Source: an uncultured Robiginitomaculum sp. (GTDB taxonomy: Bacteria > Pseudomonadota > Alphaproteobacteria > Caulobacterales > Maricaulaceae). Taken from it: 32,644 nt of DNA. The translations under genes were made by a program, and so were the position numbers. The notes beneath the pieces were generated by a model. The model saw nothing but the letters and a program-made list of their open reading frames with translations, was not told the origin of the DNA and searched no databases. Shown here in pieces: positions 1-8,933 of the stretch; position 1 is the stretch's first letter, and the number at the start of each line of letters is the position of its first letter. The stretch lies in assembly GCA_938001945.1 (NCBI GenBank), contig CALLBH010000020.1, forward strand, positions 1 through 32,644, given 5' to 3'.

Positions 1-206
1 TAAGCCGTGGCGTAATTTAAGACATATCGCGCCGAGCCCACAAGCTGCCGCGCGCCGGGATCAAAACACGTCCCGTCGTCTAAAAAACAGCCATAAAATC
101 CACCCTCGGGTGCAAAGACGCGCGGTTCATAAAATTCCAAAGTCGACTCAATATGCGTCTCAAGGAATTTCGGACTTGTGAAATCGGGATAATCTTTGGA
201 CTGCAT
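1..206 (-). CDS. AGE-family (N-acylglucosamine 2-epimerase/mannose isomerase-like) protein, N-terminal part, truncated by window edge
   Basis: Reverse-strand reading from ATG at 206 gives MQSKDYPDFTSPKFLETHIESTLEFYEPRVFAPEGGFYGCFLDDGTCFDPGARQLVGSARYVLNYATA, open to the window edge. It matches the AGE N-terminal pattern (HI..TL.FY.P....GGF...DDG......R.LV...R.V.NYA). Confidence 0.8.
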   Translation of the reverse strand, partial: MQSKDYPDFTSPKFLETHIESTLEFYEPRVFAPEGGFYGCFLDDGTCFDPGARQLVGSARYVLNYATA

Positions 207-209
207 CGT

Positions 210-1502
210 CTAGGCCAGTTCCATCCATAGGCCTTTAATCGCCAGTGCTGACATAAAGAGCGCGAAGAATAAAATTGCGACAAGAATGATATTGGACACC
301 ACGCTATTGCGATGCTCCCCCATCAAGTCTTTGCGGTTGGCCAGATAGAAAATACAGCCCACCGTTACGGGTAATATAATCGCCCCAAAAGCCTGTGACA
401 TTATCATAATTGGAACAGGTCTCGCCTCAAAGAGTGGAACGACGAGGCCAAGCAGCGAGATGAAAAATACCATAATACGATATTTGGGCAGCGTCATCTC
501 GCGCTGGGTTTCTGTGTAATCACAAATCAACCACGGCAGCATCAAGACATTAGGAAATTGCGACGACACGCCAGCAGCCACGATCCCCATGGCGAAAATG
601 GCTGTCGCAAAGGAACCTGCGAGCGGCTCTAATAAGGTTATCATTTGCGCAGCTTTATCGAGCTTTAAGCCTTGAGTATGAAGCGTGCCTGCCGCGGCGG
701 CCATAACGGCGGCGCTAATGACGAACATCATGACGACGGCCACTATTGCATCATTACGCTGCGTCTTTGCGTCTTTGAGCGTCCAGCCCGCTTCTTTTAC
801 CAGTGTCGTGCGAATAATAAATAGACCCGAAAATACGGTCGTCCCGACCATGCCGGCTATAACAAGCCAAGGCCCTTTATCTGCGCCGGGTTGGACCTCA
901 GGAACATTCGGCAGCAGCCCCTTAATCATGTCGATAGGCGGCGGCATCATCAGGAAAAAGTTAATCAGAAAACACGCCGCCATAATGGCAACGATGACGG
1001 CTAGGCTGCGTTCGAAAACCTGCGTTTTACCGTTCCAGAAAATAAAGAACACCAAAGCAGAGAAAAATGCGGCAAACCATATCGGCGCTATACCGCCATC
1101 AATAATCGTCTTGGACCATTCAAAGCAAATTTCGGCGACAATCCCCATCACGCCCATTACACTTCCTGCTACGCCAAGCGTTAGCGCGATGATAAAGTAG
1201 ATTCCAACAGCAGGATGAATATGCTTTTTAAAGGCCTGCAAAGCCGTTTCACCGGTCACTAATGTATAACGACTATAGAGGTTGATCATAAAAAATGTGC
1301 ATAGACACGAGGCAACAATCGTCCACAAAAGCGTCATGCCATAATCAGCACCCGCTTTCGCCATCGCCGTAATACTACCCGTGCCGATGTTAAATCCTAA
1401 AAGGAATATACCGGGGAGAAAAAGCGCAAGCCCCGCCATAAATTTTTGCATGAGAGTATTTTGCCTTGTTTCGGTCATTAAAATAGATCCCCTCTCATTC
1501 AA
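210..1502 (-). CDS. Nramp-family-like integral membrane transporter (divergent; canonical metal motifs absent)
   Basis: 430-aa polytopic protein. TM1-like segment PGIFLLGFNIGTGSITAMAKAGADYGMTLLW aligns with the Nramp TM1 layout. Real start may be MTETRQ, a few codons in. Confidence 0.75.
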   Translation of the reverse strand: MNERGSILMTETRQNTLMQKFMAGLALFLPGIFLLGFNIGTGSITAMAKAGADYGMTLLWTIVASCLCTFFMINLYSRYTLVTGETALQAFKKHIHPAVGIYFIIALTLGVAGSVMGVMGIVAEICFEWSKTIIDGGIAPIWFAAFFSALVFFIFWNGKTQVFERSLAVIVAIMAACFLINFFLMMPPPIDMIKGLLPNVPEVQPGADKGPWLVIAGMVGTTVFSGLFIIRTTLVKEAGWTLKDAKTQRNDAIVAVVMMFVISAAVMAAAAGTLHTQGLKLDKAAQMITLLEPLAGSFATAIFAMGIVAAGVSSQFPNVLMLPWLICDYTETQREMTLPKYRIMVFFISLLGLVVPLFEARPVPIMIMSQAFGAIILPVTVGCIFYLANRKDLMGEHRNSVVSNIILVAILFFALFMSALAIKGLWMELA

Positions 1503-1565
1503 TTATCTCATGAGTACGGTATAGGCTCGCTTTGTCAATTCAGTGCAAAGCAATAGAAATCAATC

Positions 1566-2762
1566 CTAGTTCTCAAGCTGTTTTACAAATCGTTGTGGTA
1601 GTAAATGTGAAACACCTAAAACCATATACGGCACCCCTGTAATGGCGATAGCCAGCGCGCATGCAAAGGTCAGAGGGAGAATAGCATAGTCGCCAAGGTC
1701 ACCAATATTAAAAAGAAGCGTTAAAGCGCACGCGCCATAGACCAACCATGAAATCCATTTTTTTCCAACTTCTTTTGCGCAATGCATAGTGAGAACCATA
1801 CCCGGAGCGAATAAGAAAAATTCATAAGACACGACACGAGGTATAAGCAGGCTCCCAACCGCTAATCCCAGCCAAACCCTTTGTTGTGGCGTAAGCTTAA
1901 ATTTCTCTGCAATTCCCAACCCTGACCCAACCATCAGAACGGCAAACGGCAACCACAACCATGTATTTAATAATGAGTCATGATCTATACCAACGAAACG
2001 TAACCATCCTAAAAAACCTTGACCAGGAAGATCTTCTAGCGCGTAGAAACGTAAGATTTCCATCCAAGCCTGCACCTCACTAGACCCTGAACTCACGAAT
2101 AAATATGTTGGCAACAATCCAATAAGTGCACCGAGTGAGAATAAACTAAGGCGTTGCCACCAAGGACGTGGTAAAAACAGAACCACAGTCAAAAGACAGA
2201 GCCAGACCTGTTTCAAACTACCGGAAACTCCTATCACAGTAACAAATAACAAAGGCGCGCGGTGCGCGACAAGCGCAATTAGCGCAATCACGCCGTAAAC
2301 TAGGCCTGCAATATTACCCCATAAAATAATACTTCCCGTCAACATTCCCGCAAATGGAATGCGTTCCATAACTGTGGCATAAGGCACACGGCGAAATATA
2401 GGAATCCAAATCGCAGCAAAAATTGCGGCAAAAAATAATATGGCATAAATGCCTGTTATTATGGACGAACCTAACATCGACACTAGACCGTGAAGACCTT
2501 GGGCTGGCCATGGAATATAAAGATAGCTCGCTACAGTATCATATTGCGCGCATGAAAATGCTTTCGCAGGTGGATACATTGTATTGCCTTGCGCTGCCCG
2601 AGCGCCGGCGCAGAGCAAGGTTTCGAATTCTTCGCCGTTATATACTGGGCGACCTTTGAGGGCACGGCCCAAAACACCGCTCATCAGTGGTCCAAAAAAC
2701 AGAACGATTAGTCCTATTTTTTTCCACAGCGGCATATGCTTGTCGTCTTGATCAGACCTCAT
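1566..2762 (-). CDS. Polytopic membrane protein, GT87/DUF2029-like glycosyltransferase candidate
   Basis: 398 aa with multiple hydrophobic segments and a periplasmic loop near the N-terminus; lies next to a polyprenyl-phosphate GT2 gene. Family call is by general resemblance. Confidence 0.5.
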   Translation of the reverse strand: MRSDQDDKHMPLWKKIGLIVLFFGPLMSGVLGRALKGRPVYNGEEFETLLCAGARAAQGNTMYPPAKAFSCAQYDTVASYLYIPWPAQGLHGLVSMLGSSIITGIYAILFFAAIFAAIWIPIFRRVPYATVMERIPFAGMLTGSIILWGNIAGLVYGVIALIALVAHRAPLLFVTVIGVSGSLKQVWLCLLTVVLFLPRPWWQRLSLFSLGALIGLLPTYLFVSSGSSEVQAWMEILRFYALEDLPGQGFLGWLRFVGIDHDSLLNTWLWLPFAVLMVGSGLGIAEKFKLTPQQRVWLGLAVGSLLIPRVVSYEFFLFAPGMVLTMHCAKEVGKKWISWLVYGACALTLLFNIGDLGDYAILPLTFACALAIAITGVPYMVLGVSHLLPQRFVKQLEN

Positions 2763-2787
2763 AAAAATTCCTTAAGGTGCAAATCAG

Positions 2788-3825
2788 TTAAGACGCATCA
2801 TCTTTGTAGTGGTGTTCAATTAAATAATTGGGACGCTGTTTTGATTCTAATGTCAATCTGGCTAGATACTCACCAATTATGCCTAAAGAAATAAGTTGCG
2901 CTGAACTGAGCCCCAAAATAAAAATCGTGAGGGACGCGTAACCGGGAACGTCGATACCAAACATCAAAGTTTGAACGAAAACAATGGCCGCATAAATAAT
3001 TGCGCCCATAGCGACTAAAACACCAAAATAAGTCCAAGCTTTAAGCGGGATTGTTGAAAATCCAAAAATTCCATCGAGAGCGAAATTCCATAAACGGCCA
3101 AATCCAAATTTCGTCTTTCCTGCTTCGCGCTGTGGGCGTTCATAAGGTACAGCAATGGCTGGATATCCCACCCATGCAAACAGCCCTTTCATGAAACGGT
3201 TTCGCTCTTTAAGGGCCCCCATGGCGTCAACAACACGTCGATCAATCAGCCGGAAATCCCCAACATTATCTGGGATTTCAACATTCGAGATTGAGTTGAA
3301 GAATTTATAGAACTTTTTCGCGGTCCAACGCTTTAAAAAACTATCTGTGCGGCGCGCAGTACGTTTTCCATAGACAATATCATAGCCGTCGCGCCAATTT
3401 TTTACAAACGGTTTAATTAGCTCTGGCGGATCCTGCAAATCGACGTCCATAACAATAACCGCATCCGCATCACATTGATCTAAACCGGCAGTGAGAGCGG
3501 CTTCTTTGCCAAAATTACGAGTAAGATTGATGACAGATATATTGGGGTTTAATTGCGATGCCCTAAGTAATATCCCGAGCGTATTATCCCGGCTACCATC
3601 ATTTATAAATGTGATGGTGTAAGTCCCGCCCTCAGAATCAAGAATAGGATATATCCTTGCTAGAAATAGATTTATAGCATCCGCTTCGTCATACACTGGC
3701 ACCAAGACGGTAATGTGAGTCGTCTCAACAGATGGGCGAAGGGCTTTACGCTTCGCGGCAACGATAGCGTGTCCATCTAAAACTGGCGATGCGGTGCTAT
3801 CGATCAAGATTTTATCCTTATACAA
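2788..3825 (-). CDS. Glycosyltransferase family 2, polyprenyl-phosphate glycosyltransferase (DPM1/GtrB/ArnC-like)
   Basis: ITVLVPVYDEADAINLF, FINDGSRDNT, NLTRNFGKEAALTAGLDQCDADAVIVMDVDLQDPPE and two C-terminal TM segments are hallmarks of this GT2 subgroup. Confidence 0.9.
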   Translation of the reverse strand: MYKDKILIDSTASPVLDGHAIVAAKRKALRPSVETTHITVLVPVYDEADAINLFLARIYPILDSEGGTYTITFINDGSRDNTLGILLRASQLNPNISVINLTRNFGKEAALTAGLDQCDADAVIVMDVDLQDPPELIKPFVKNWRDGYDIVYGKRTARRTDSFLKRWTAKKFYKFFNSISNVEIPDNVGDFRLIDRRVVDAMGALKERNRFMKGLFAWVGYPAIAVPYERPQREAGKTKFGFGRLWNFALDGIFGFSTIPLKAWTYFGVLVAMGAIIYAAIVFVQTLMFGIDVPGYASLTIFILGLSSAQLISLGIIGEYLARLTLESKQRPNYLIEHHYKDDAS

Positions 3826-3836
3826 TTCGAAGGGCG

Positions 3837-4604
3837 CTAACTGTATTTTTCACCTAAATACAAACGACGCACGTCAGGGTTAGCCCGAATTTCATCAGGT
3901 GTCCCGGAAAATAAAACTTCGCCTTGAAACATAATGGAAGCGCGGTCGACAATGTCGAGTGTTTCGCGTACGCGGTGATCTGTGATGAGGACGCCAAGTC
4001 CGCGCTCTTTAAGGTAGCGGATAAGTTCTGAGATATCGGCGATGGCGATGGGGTCGATCCCTGTGAAAGGCTCATCAAGCAAAATGAAGCCCGGCTTTGA
4101 AGCCAGCGCGCGCGCAATTTCAACGCGGCGACGTTCCCCGCCGGACAATGCTGGCGCAGGACTATTTTTAATATGCGTTATCGAAAGCTCTTCGAGTAAT
4201 TTATCGACAGTCTCGCCCCATAATTTACGATTGGGCTCGGTAAGCTCAACAATAGCGCGGATATTTTCTTCGACAGTCAGGCCGCGAAAAATACTCTCTT
4301 GTTGCGGCAAATACCCAACGCCGAGACGGGCGCGTTGATACATAGGCAATGTGGTTATGTCTTCGCCATCCAAAATGACTTTACCGCGATCCGCTTCTAC
4401 GAGGCCCATAATCATATAAAAACATGTTGTCTTACCCGCGCCATTCGGGCCCATTAGCGCAACAATTTCGCCGCGCTGCACAGATACAGAAACGCCTTTG
4501 ACAACGGCGCGGCCACGATAAGATTTACCGATACTTGCCGCAGCAAGCCCCGTCGCGGGCGCGCGCAAAACTTTTGAGTCAGATGTTTCGGTGCGGACAC
4601 TCAC
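3837..4604 (-). CDS. lptB: LPS export ABC transporter ATP-binding protein LptB
   Basis: Walker A GPNGAGKTT, signature LSGGERRRVEIARALA, Walker B FILLDEPFTGIDPIA; adjacent to lptA and lptC. Start is GTG at 4604, overlapping the lptA stop. Confidence 0.95.
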   Translation of the reverse strand: MSVRTETSDSKVLRAPATGLAAASIGKSYRGRAVVKGVSVSVQRGEIVALMGPNGAGKTTCFYMIMGLVEADRGKVILDGEDITTLPMYQRARLGVGYLPQQESIFRGLTVEENIRAIVELTEPNRKLWGETVDKLLEELSITHIKNSPAPALSGGERRRVEIARALASKPGFILLDEPFTGIDPIAIADISELIRYLKERGLGVLITDHRVRETLDIVDRASIMFQGEVLFSGTPDEIRANPDVRRLYLGEKYS

Positions 4605-5122
4605 TAAAGTGAACCGCCATTACCACCAGGAATCAAAATATTAACGCGGCCCGTTCTGCACGCGCGGCCTTTACAATCGCCTTGCATTTTGGCCTCTTTA
4701 TTGGCCAGATTATAGATAAGCTTTGACCCTGTACCGACATTGCCTGAGCTGTCTTCAAGAATAACATCACCTGTGATGGTGATGATGTCGCGCGTCTCTT
4801 CATAAACGCCTTTGGCGCCGCGCACTTTTTCGTTCGGCGTGATGTAGTAGAAATTACCGACGGCATCGATACGCTCAATTGGACCTAACCGGCCCCCGCC
4901 CAAATCTGCGCGATATACATTCATCGTATCCGCCAAAATCCGCACATCCCCTTGCTGAACCTGAACTTGGCCCGTTAATACGGTAAGGCGGCCTTTATAA
5001 TCTGCTTTATCCGCATCGATTTTTGTCGGCACATCCCCTGTCCCAAATGCAAATTGAGCCTGCGCCGGCGCTGCAGCGGCGAGGCCGAGTGCTGCAATCA
5101 AACTTACGGTCATTATCTTCAT
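4604..5122 (-). CDS. lptA: LptA/OstA-like periplasmic LPS transport protein
   Basis: Signal peptide MKIMTVSLIAALGLAAAAPAQAQ, OstA-like repeats (IDADKADYKGRLTVLTGQVQVQQGDVRILADTMNVY), position between lptC and lptB. Confidence 0.9.
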   Translation of the reverse strand: MKIMTVSLIAALGLAAAAPAQAQFAFGTGDVPTKIDADKADYKGRLTVLTGQVQVQQGDVRILADTMNVYRADLGGGRLGPIERIDAVGNFYYITPNEKVRGAKGVYEETRDIITITGDVILEDSSGNVGTGSKLIYNLANKEAKMQGDCKGRACRTGRVNILIPGGNGGSL

Positions 5123-5123
5123 T

Positions 5124-5801
5124 CTAATTCTCCGTTTCAGGGTCGTCTTGAGAGGCAGGCTCACGCCGCAGATCCTCTGGATATATTATTGCTTTAACAT
5201 TGTTCTCAAAAATATAACGTGAATAATCCTCAAGGATTTGATAGCGCTCGCCCTCAACTGTGCCGAAATTTCCGACGCATTTGATCGGCTCATCGCCGGT
5301 GACGCGGCGCTCTGCGGTGAAAATCTTAGCGTGTGTGGTATCGCAGCTATATCCATCATCCGTGCGCACTTTAACATCGGCCCGCAACTCCATGATCTGA
5401 GCTTTGGAATCGTAAAGCCCTTCTAGCGCCGTAACACTGGACTCAGGCGCGCCGTCTAATCGGCGAAATGTCAGCACAGGCTTAACCAGTTTAACAGCGT
5501 CAGGGTTATCCATCGCGCGCGTCGCATATTCAGCGGTCAGTGCATATGGCACGCCCTGCCCGTCAAGTCCTGTATAGCGTGGATTGGTCATGCGCACGGC
5601 TTCGCCGCCCGGTCCGGTATCGATCTGTTCGGCTCCGATGCCGCGCGACATGTAAAACGCTAATAGTCCCAAAATACACCCTGCTCCCAGGACAAATGCC
5701 AAACGCAGTATTGCGACAAACCTCGTATGCCGCTTCGCCGCAGTCAGCGTCAGAGAGCGCTTAGGTTCCCATAACGTATCTGATGGTGTCGCGGCGTTCA
5801 T
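5124..5801 (-). CDS. lptC: LPS export system protein LptC
   Basis: Single N-terminal TM followed by an LptC-like domain (MTNPRYTGLDGQGVPYALTAEYA...); gene order rnd-lptC-lptA-lptB. Confidence 0.85.
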   Translation of the reverse strand: MNAATPSDTLWEPKRSLTLTAAKRHTRFVAILRLAFVLGAGCILGLLAFYMSRGIGAEQIDTGPGGEAVRMTNPRYTGLDGQGVPYALTAEYATRAMDNPDAVKLVKPVLTFRRLDGAPESSVTALEGLYDSKAQIMELRADVKVRTDDGYSCDTTHAKIFTAERRVTGDEPIKCVGNFGTVEGERYQILEDYSRYIFENNVKAIIYPEDLRREPASQDDPETEN

Positions 5802-5806
5802 AATGA

Positions 5807-6436
5807 CTAATCGTTACGACGGAAGCTGTGGGAGAATATATCAATCCCGTCCCAGCCTAGGCGATCCAGCGTCGTGCGGGTGGGAAGAAAATCGAAGCAA
5901 GCTTTGGCTACATCCATGCGTCCTTCGCGTAAAAGGCGGCCAATGAAAACACGGCGCAATTGATGTAAATAGAGCACATCCGAAGCGGCATATTCTTGCT
6001 GCGCCTTTGACAATGTATCACTTGCCCAATCGCTGCTTTGTTGCTGTTTGGATAAATCAATACTCAGCAGTTCTTTGCATAAAGCCTTAAGGCCATGAGA
6101 ATCCGTATATGTGCGCGTCAGACCCGAGGCAATCTTAGTACAAAAGAGCGGCATGCAATCGACGCCCAAATCACGCTGCATGATCGCCACATCGAAACGG
6201 GCAAAGTGAAAGATTTTCTCAACATTAGGATTGGCCATCAAGGCTTTCAGGTTCGGGCAATCATATGTGTCGCGGTCCATCTGCACAAGATGCGCGTCAC
6301 CGTCGCCTGAGGAGAGCTGCACAAGACATAATTTATCGCGCACAAGCGACAAGCCCTGCGTCTCGGTATCCACCGCTACAGCGTCGCCAAAATCCAGCCC
6401 TGCTGGAATGTCGTGTTTGTGCAGATGAATAGCCAT
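5807..6436 (-). CDS. rnd: Ribonuclease D family 3'-5' exonuclease
   Basis: DEDD motifs: AVAVDTETQGLS, HFARFDVAIM, YAASDVLYLHQL. Start set at MAIHLHKHDIP (6436). Confidence 0.85.
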   Translation of the reverse strand: MAIHLHKHDIPAGLDFGDAVAVDTETQGLSLVRDKLCLVQLSSGDGDAHLVQMDRDTYDCPNLKALMANPNVEKIFHFARFDVAIMQRDLGVDCMPLFCTKIASGLTRTYTDSHGLKALCKELLSIDLSKQQQSSDWASDTLSKAQQEYAASDVLYLHQLRRVFIGRLLREGRMDVAKACFDFLPTRTTLDRLGWDGIDIFSHSFRRND

Positions 6437-6585
6437 AAAGATGTGTCCTGTTGATTTAGCTATGGACGTAACGAAGCCAAAGCTAAAACTCAAGCCGATT
6501 GCGCGGCGCGAAGACTTACAATGCTTTTAGAATAAGCTGCTCGAAAATCGCTCCTCGCTCGCGACTTCTGTGCTAAACGCTGTGC

Positions 6586-7614
6586 ATGACACAACACCTT
6601 ACAGACGCGCAGAAATACGACATCATCGCCGCGAAAGACAAATCTTATGATGGCGTGTTTTTCGTGGGCGTTCTCACGACAGCGATTTTCTGCCGCCCGG
6701 GGTGTCCGGCGCGCGTGCCCAATGCCGAGAATTGCCAATATTACGATACGGCATATGATGCTTTAAAAGCGGGCTATCGCGCCTGCAAGAAATGTCACCC
6801 CGCCAGTCACAGCGCCCAAGACGGACCGCTAGTCAAACGTCTTATCGCTTTGGTCGAAGATGACCCCGCTAGAGTGTGGCGTGAGGGCGATTTAAAAGCC
6901 ATCGGGATTGACCCGTCCACGGCAAGGCGGCAATTCAAGCGTAGATTTGGTATGAGTTTCACCGCCTATGCCCGCGCGCGCAGATTGGCATTGGGACTTA
7001 AGACACTCGCGAAAGGCGGAGATATGATCGAGGCACAATTGGCATCGGGATATGAAAGCGAGAGCGGGTTTCGCAAGGCTTTCGGCAATGCGTTCGGCGC
7101 CGCGTCCGGCGATACGCTCTATGTCGACTGGATCGACACCCCGTACGGACCAATGATCGCGGTCGCCAGCGCCGAGGCTTTATTCTTGCTCGAATTCACA
7201 GACCGCGTGAAACTTGATCGGCAAATGCAGCGCGTTGCGAAAAAGAACCGCGTGAACATCACCGCGGGGCGCACGGCTATTCATGATCAAATTGCGGGCG
7301 AGTTAGAGCTTTATTTCAAAGGCAAACTGACGGAATTTAAAACGCCGCTAGCCCTTACTGGAACAGATTTCCAAAAGACAACATGGCACGCATTACTGCG
7401 TATTCCCTATGGCCAGACCAAAAGTTATGCCGAGCTCGCCGAGACGGTCGGCAACCCCAAGAGCTTTCGCGCCGTTGCGAATAGTAATGCTAATAATGGA
7501 CTGGCGCTGATCGTACCGTGTCACCGCGTCATCGCCAAAGACGGTACGCTGGGGGGGTATGCGGGCGGTTTAGACCGCAAACAAAAACTGCTGGATCTAG
7601 AGCGCGGAGACTAA
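6586..7614 (+). CDS. ada: Bifunctional Ada: phosphotriester methyltransferase/AraC-type regulator plus O6-methylguanine-DNA methyltransferase
   Basis: N-terminal Cys motif FCRPGCPAR...CKKCHP, HTH region, C-terminal active site IVPCHRVI. Confidence 0.93.
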   Translation: MTQHLTDAQKYDIIAAKDKSYDGVFFVGVLTTAIFCRPGCPARVPNAENCQYYDTAYDALKAGYRACKKCHPASHSAQDGPLVKRLIALVEDDPARVWREGDLKAIGIDPSTARRQFKRRFGMSFTAYARARRLALGLKTLAKGGDMIEAQLASGYESESGFRKAFGNAFGAASGDTLYVDWIDTPYGPMIAVASAEALFLLEFTDRVKLDRQMQRVAKKNRVNITAGRTAIHDQIAGELELYFKGKLTEFKTPLALTGTDFQKTTWHALLRIPYGQTKSYAELAETVGNPKSFRAVANSNANNGLALIVPCHRVIAKDGTLGGYAGGLDRKQKLLDLERGD

Positions 7615-8597
7615 TCGTCAGGATAAAGGTCTATCGTGGAGAGCACATTTTCGCCTTTGGCAGCGCGATAGCGCTCAACGGTAAAGCCTTTACGCTCCAA
7701 TAAGTCGGGCAAATTATCAGGCCCGATTAGGTGTCCCACGCCAACAACGACCAGAACAGTGCCACTTTCATCCATGCGTCCGGCGAGCACATCGGCCCAG
7801 CGGCGAGAGCGCGACGAGAACACAGCTTCATAGGCCAGCGGTTCACGATCATAATAAGGCGTTACAACCTCGGACCCTATGCGTTCTAAATCCCCTGCTA
7901 ACCACGCACGAATAAGTGTCTGCATTTGCTGCGGCAGATCATTTTGATTGATAAGCGTATCGCGCAATGCCGCCATTTGCATTTCATCGGGCAAAGAGAC
8001 GGAGGCTAGCAAATGCTCCTCCATTGTCTCTAGATAGGCAATATATTTACCGCTCGCCTGCGCGCGCGCGAGAAGCTTTGTATCTGCTCCAAAGTCACTG
8101 CGGTAACCCTCTCTCTTCAAAAGACTCGCGGTTATAATATCAGCGGCGAGCCACGGCTTGTAATTATCAAATGTCCCTTCCGGTAGATCGCTATTGAGGG
8201 TCGCCGCAAAGAGAAGTTTACCTTCATACCCAGAAAGCTCTCGCGACAAACCCGTTGAGGTCAAGTAATATCCATATTGCGAAATAATCAGCGACGCTTC
8301 ACGCTGCGCGGCCTCATCATTCGAGGTCTCGAAATACACCGTACCGGCGCGCGCGAAAACATCATCTAAGTCTTTGCGTGACCAATCTGTATCTTCGGGC
8401 AGCATATGAACCGCGCCGTAAATATAAATCTCGGCCTGCATCTCTGTGCCCGTTACTTTGAATATAGGCGGCCCGTCATTACGCGCCCGCGCCGCCGCAA
8501 TTTTGGCCTGAACATCAGGGTCGTTTTGACAGGCATTAAGCGCAAAGGCTGAGGCGATCAGGGCGCAAATACATATCCATTTTATTACGGTTTTCAT
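7611..8597 (-). CDS. TraB/GumN family lipoprotein
   Basis: Lipobox in [28 protein letters not shown] near the N-terminus and [25 protein letters not shown] at the C-terminus are TraB/GumN signatures. Confidence 0.85.
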   Translation of the reverse strand: MKTVIKWICICALIASAFALNACQNDPDVQAKIAAARARNDGPPIFKVTGTEMQAEIYIYGAVHMLPEDTDWSRKDLDDVFARAGTVYFETSNDEAAQREASLIISQYGYYLTSTGLSRELSGYEGKLLFAATLNSDLPEGTFDNYKPWLAADIITASLLKREGYRSDFGADTKLLARAQASGKYIAYLETMEEHLLASVSLPDEMQMAALRDTLINQNDLPQQMQTLIRAWLAGDLERIGSEVVTPYYDREPLAYEAVFSSRSRRWADVLAGRMDESGTVLVVVGVGHLIGPDNLPDLLERKGFTVERYRAAKGENVLSTIDLYPDD

Positions 8598-8658
8598 CAG
8601 CAGACTCTAGCGCTCCACGGTTGCGCGCCTGTATGGAACAGTCTACTACCGCGCGCAA

Positions 8659-8735
<77 letters not shown>

Positions 8736-8802
8736 CTTTTTTTTGTGCGGGTTGCCGCCCGCCAACCTAACCCGCGCAGGTTATTTCCCGGATCGGCTAT
8801 GC

Positions 8803-8874
8803 CGATACTCGCCTCTTGTGTGTTTCCCGTCTTGTGTGTTTCCCGGTTCATCTTCAACGATACTCGCCTCTTGT
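8803..8874. repeat. Short nested direct repeats
   Basis: TCTTGTGTGTTTCCCG twice in exact tandem (8814-8829, 8830-8845), flanked by two copies of CGATACTCGCCTCTTGT (8803-8819, 8858-8874). Confidence 0.9.
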
Positions 8875-8888
8875 TTATTTCGTAATAT

Positions 8889-8912
8889 AAAAAACCCGAC
8901 CAAATGGCCGGG
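8889..8912 (-). terminator. Rho-independent terminator for the SSS symporter gene
   Basis: Minus strand reads CCCGGCC-ATTT-GGTCGGG-TTTTTT: 7-bp stem (one G-U pair), 4-nt loop and U-tract, just past the stop of the 8934-10415 gene. Confidence 0.85.
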
Positions 8913-8933
8913 CTCTTATGTTGTGTGCTAATT

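Noticed and set aside
685-1200. 171-aa plus-strand ORF antisense to the Nramp-like gene
   Set aside because: Low-complexity Ala/Thr/Ile product opposite a clear membrane-protein gene; frame-mirroring artefact.
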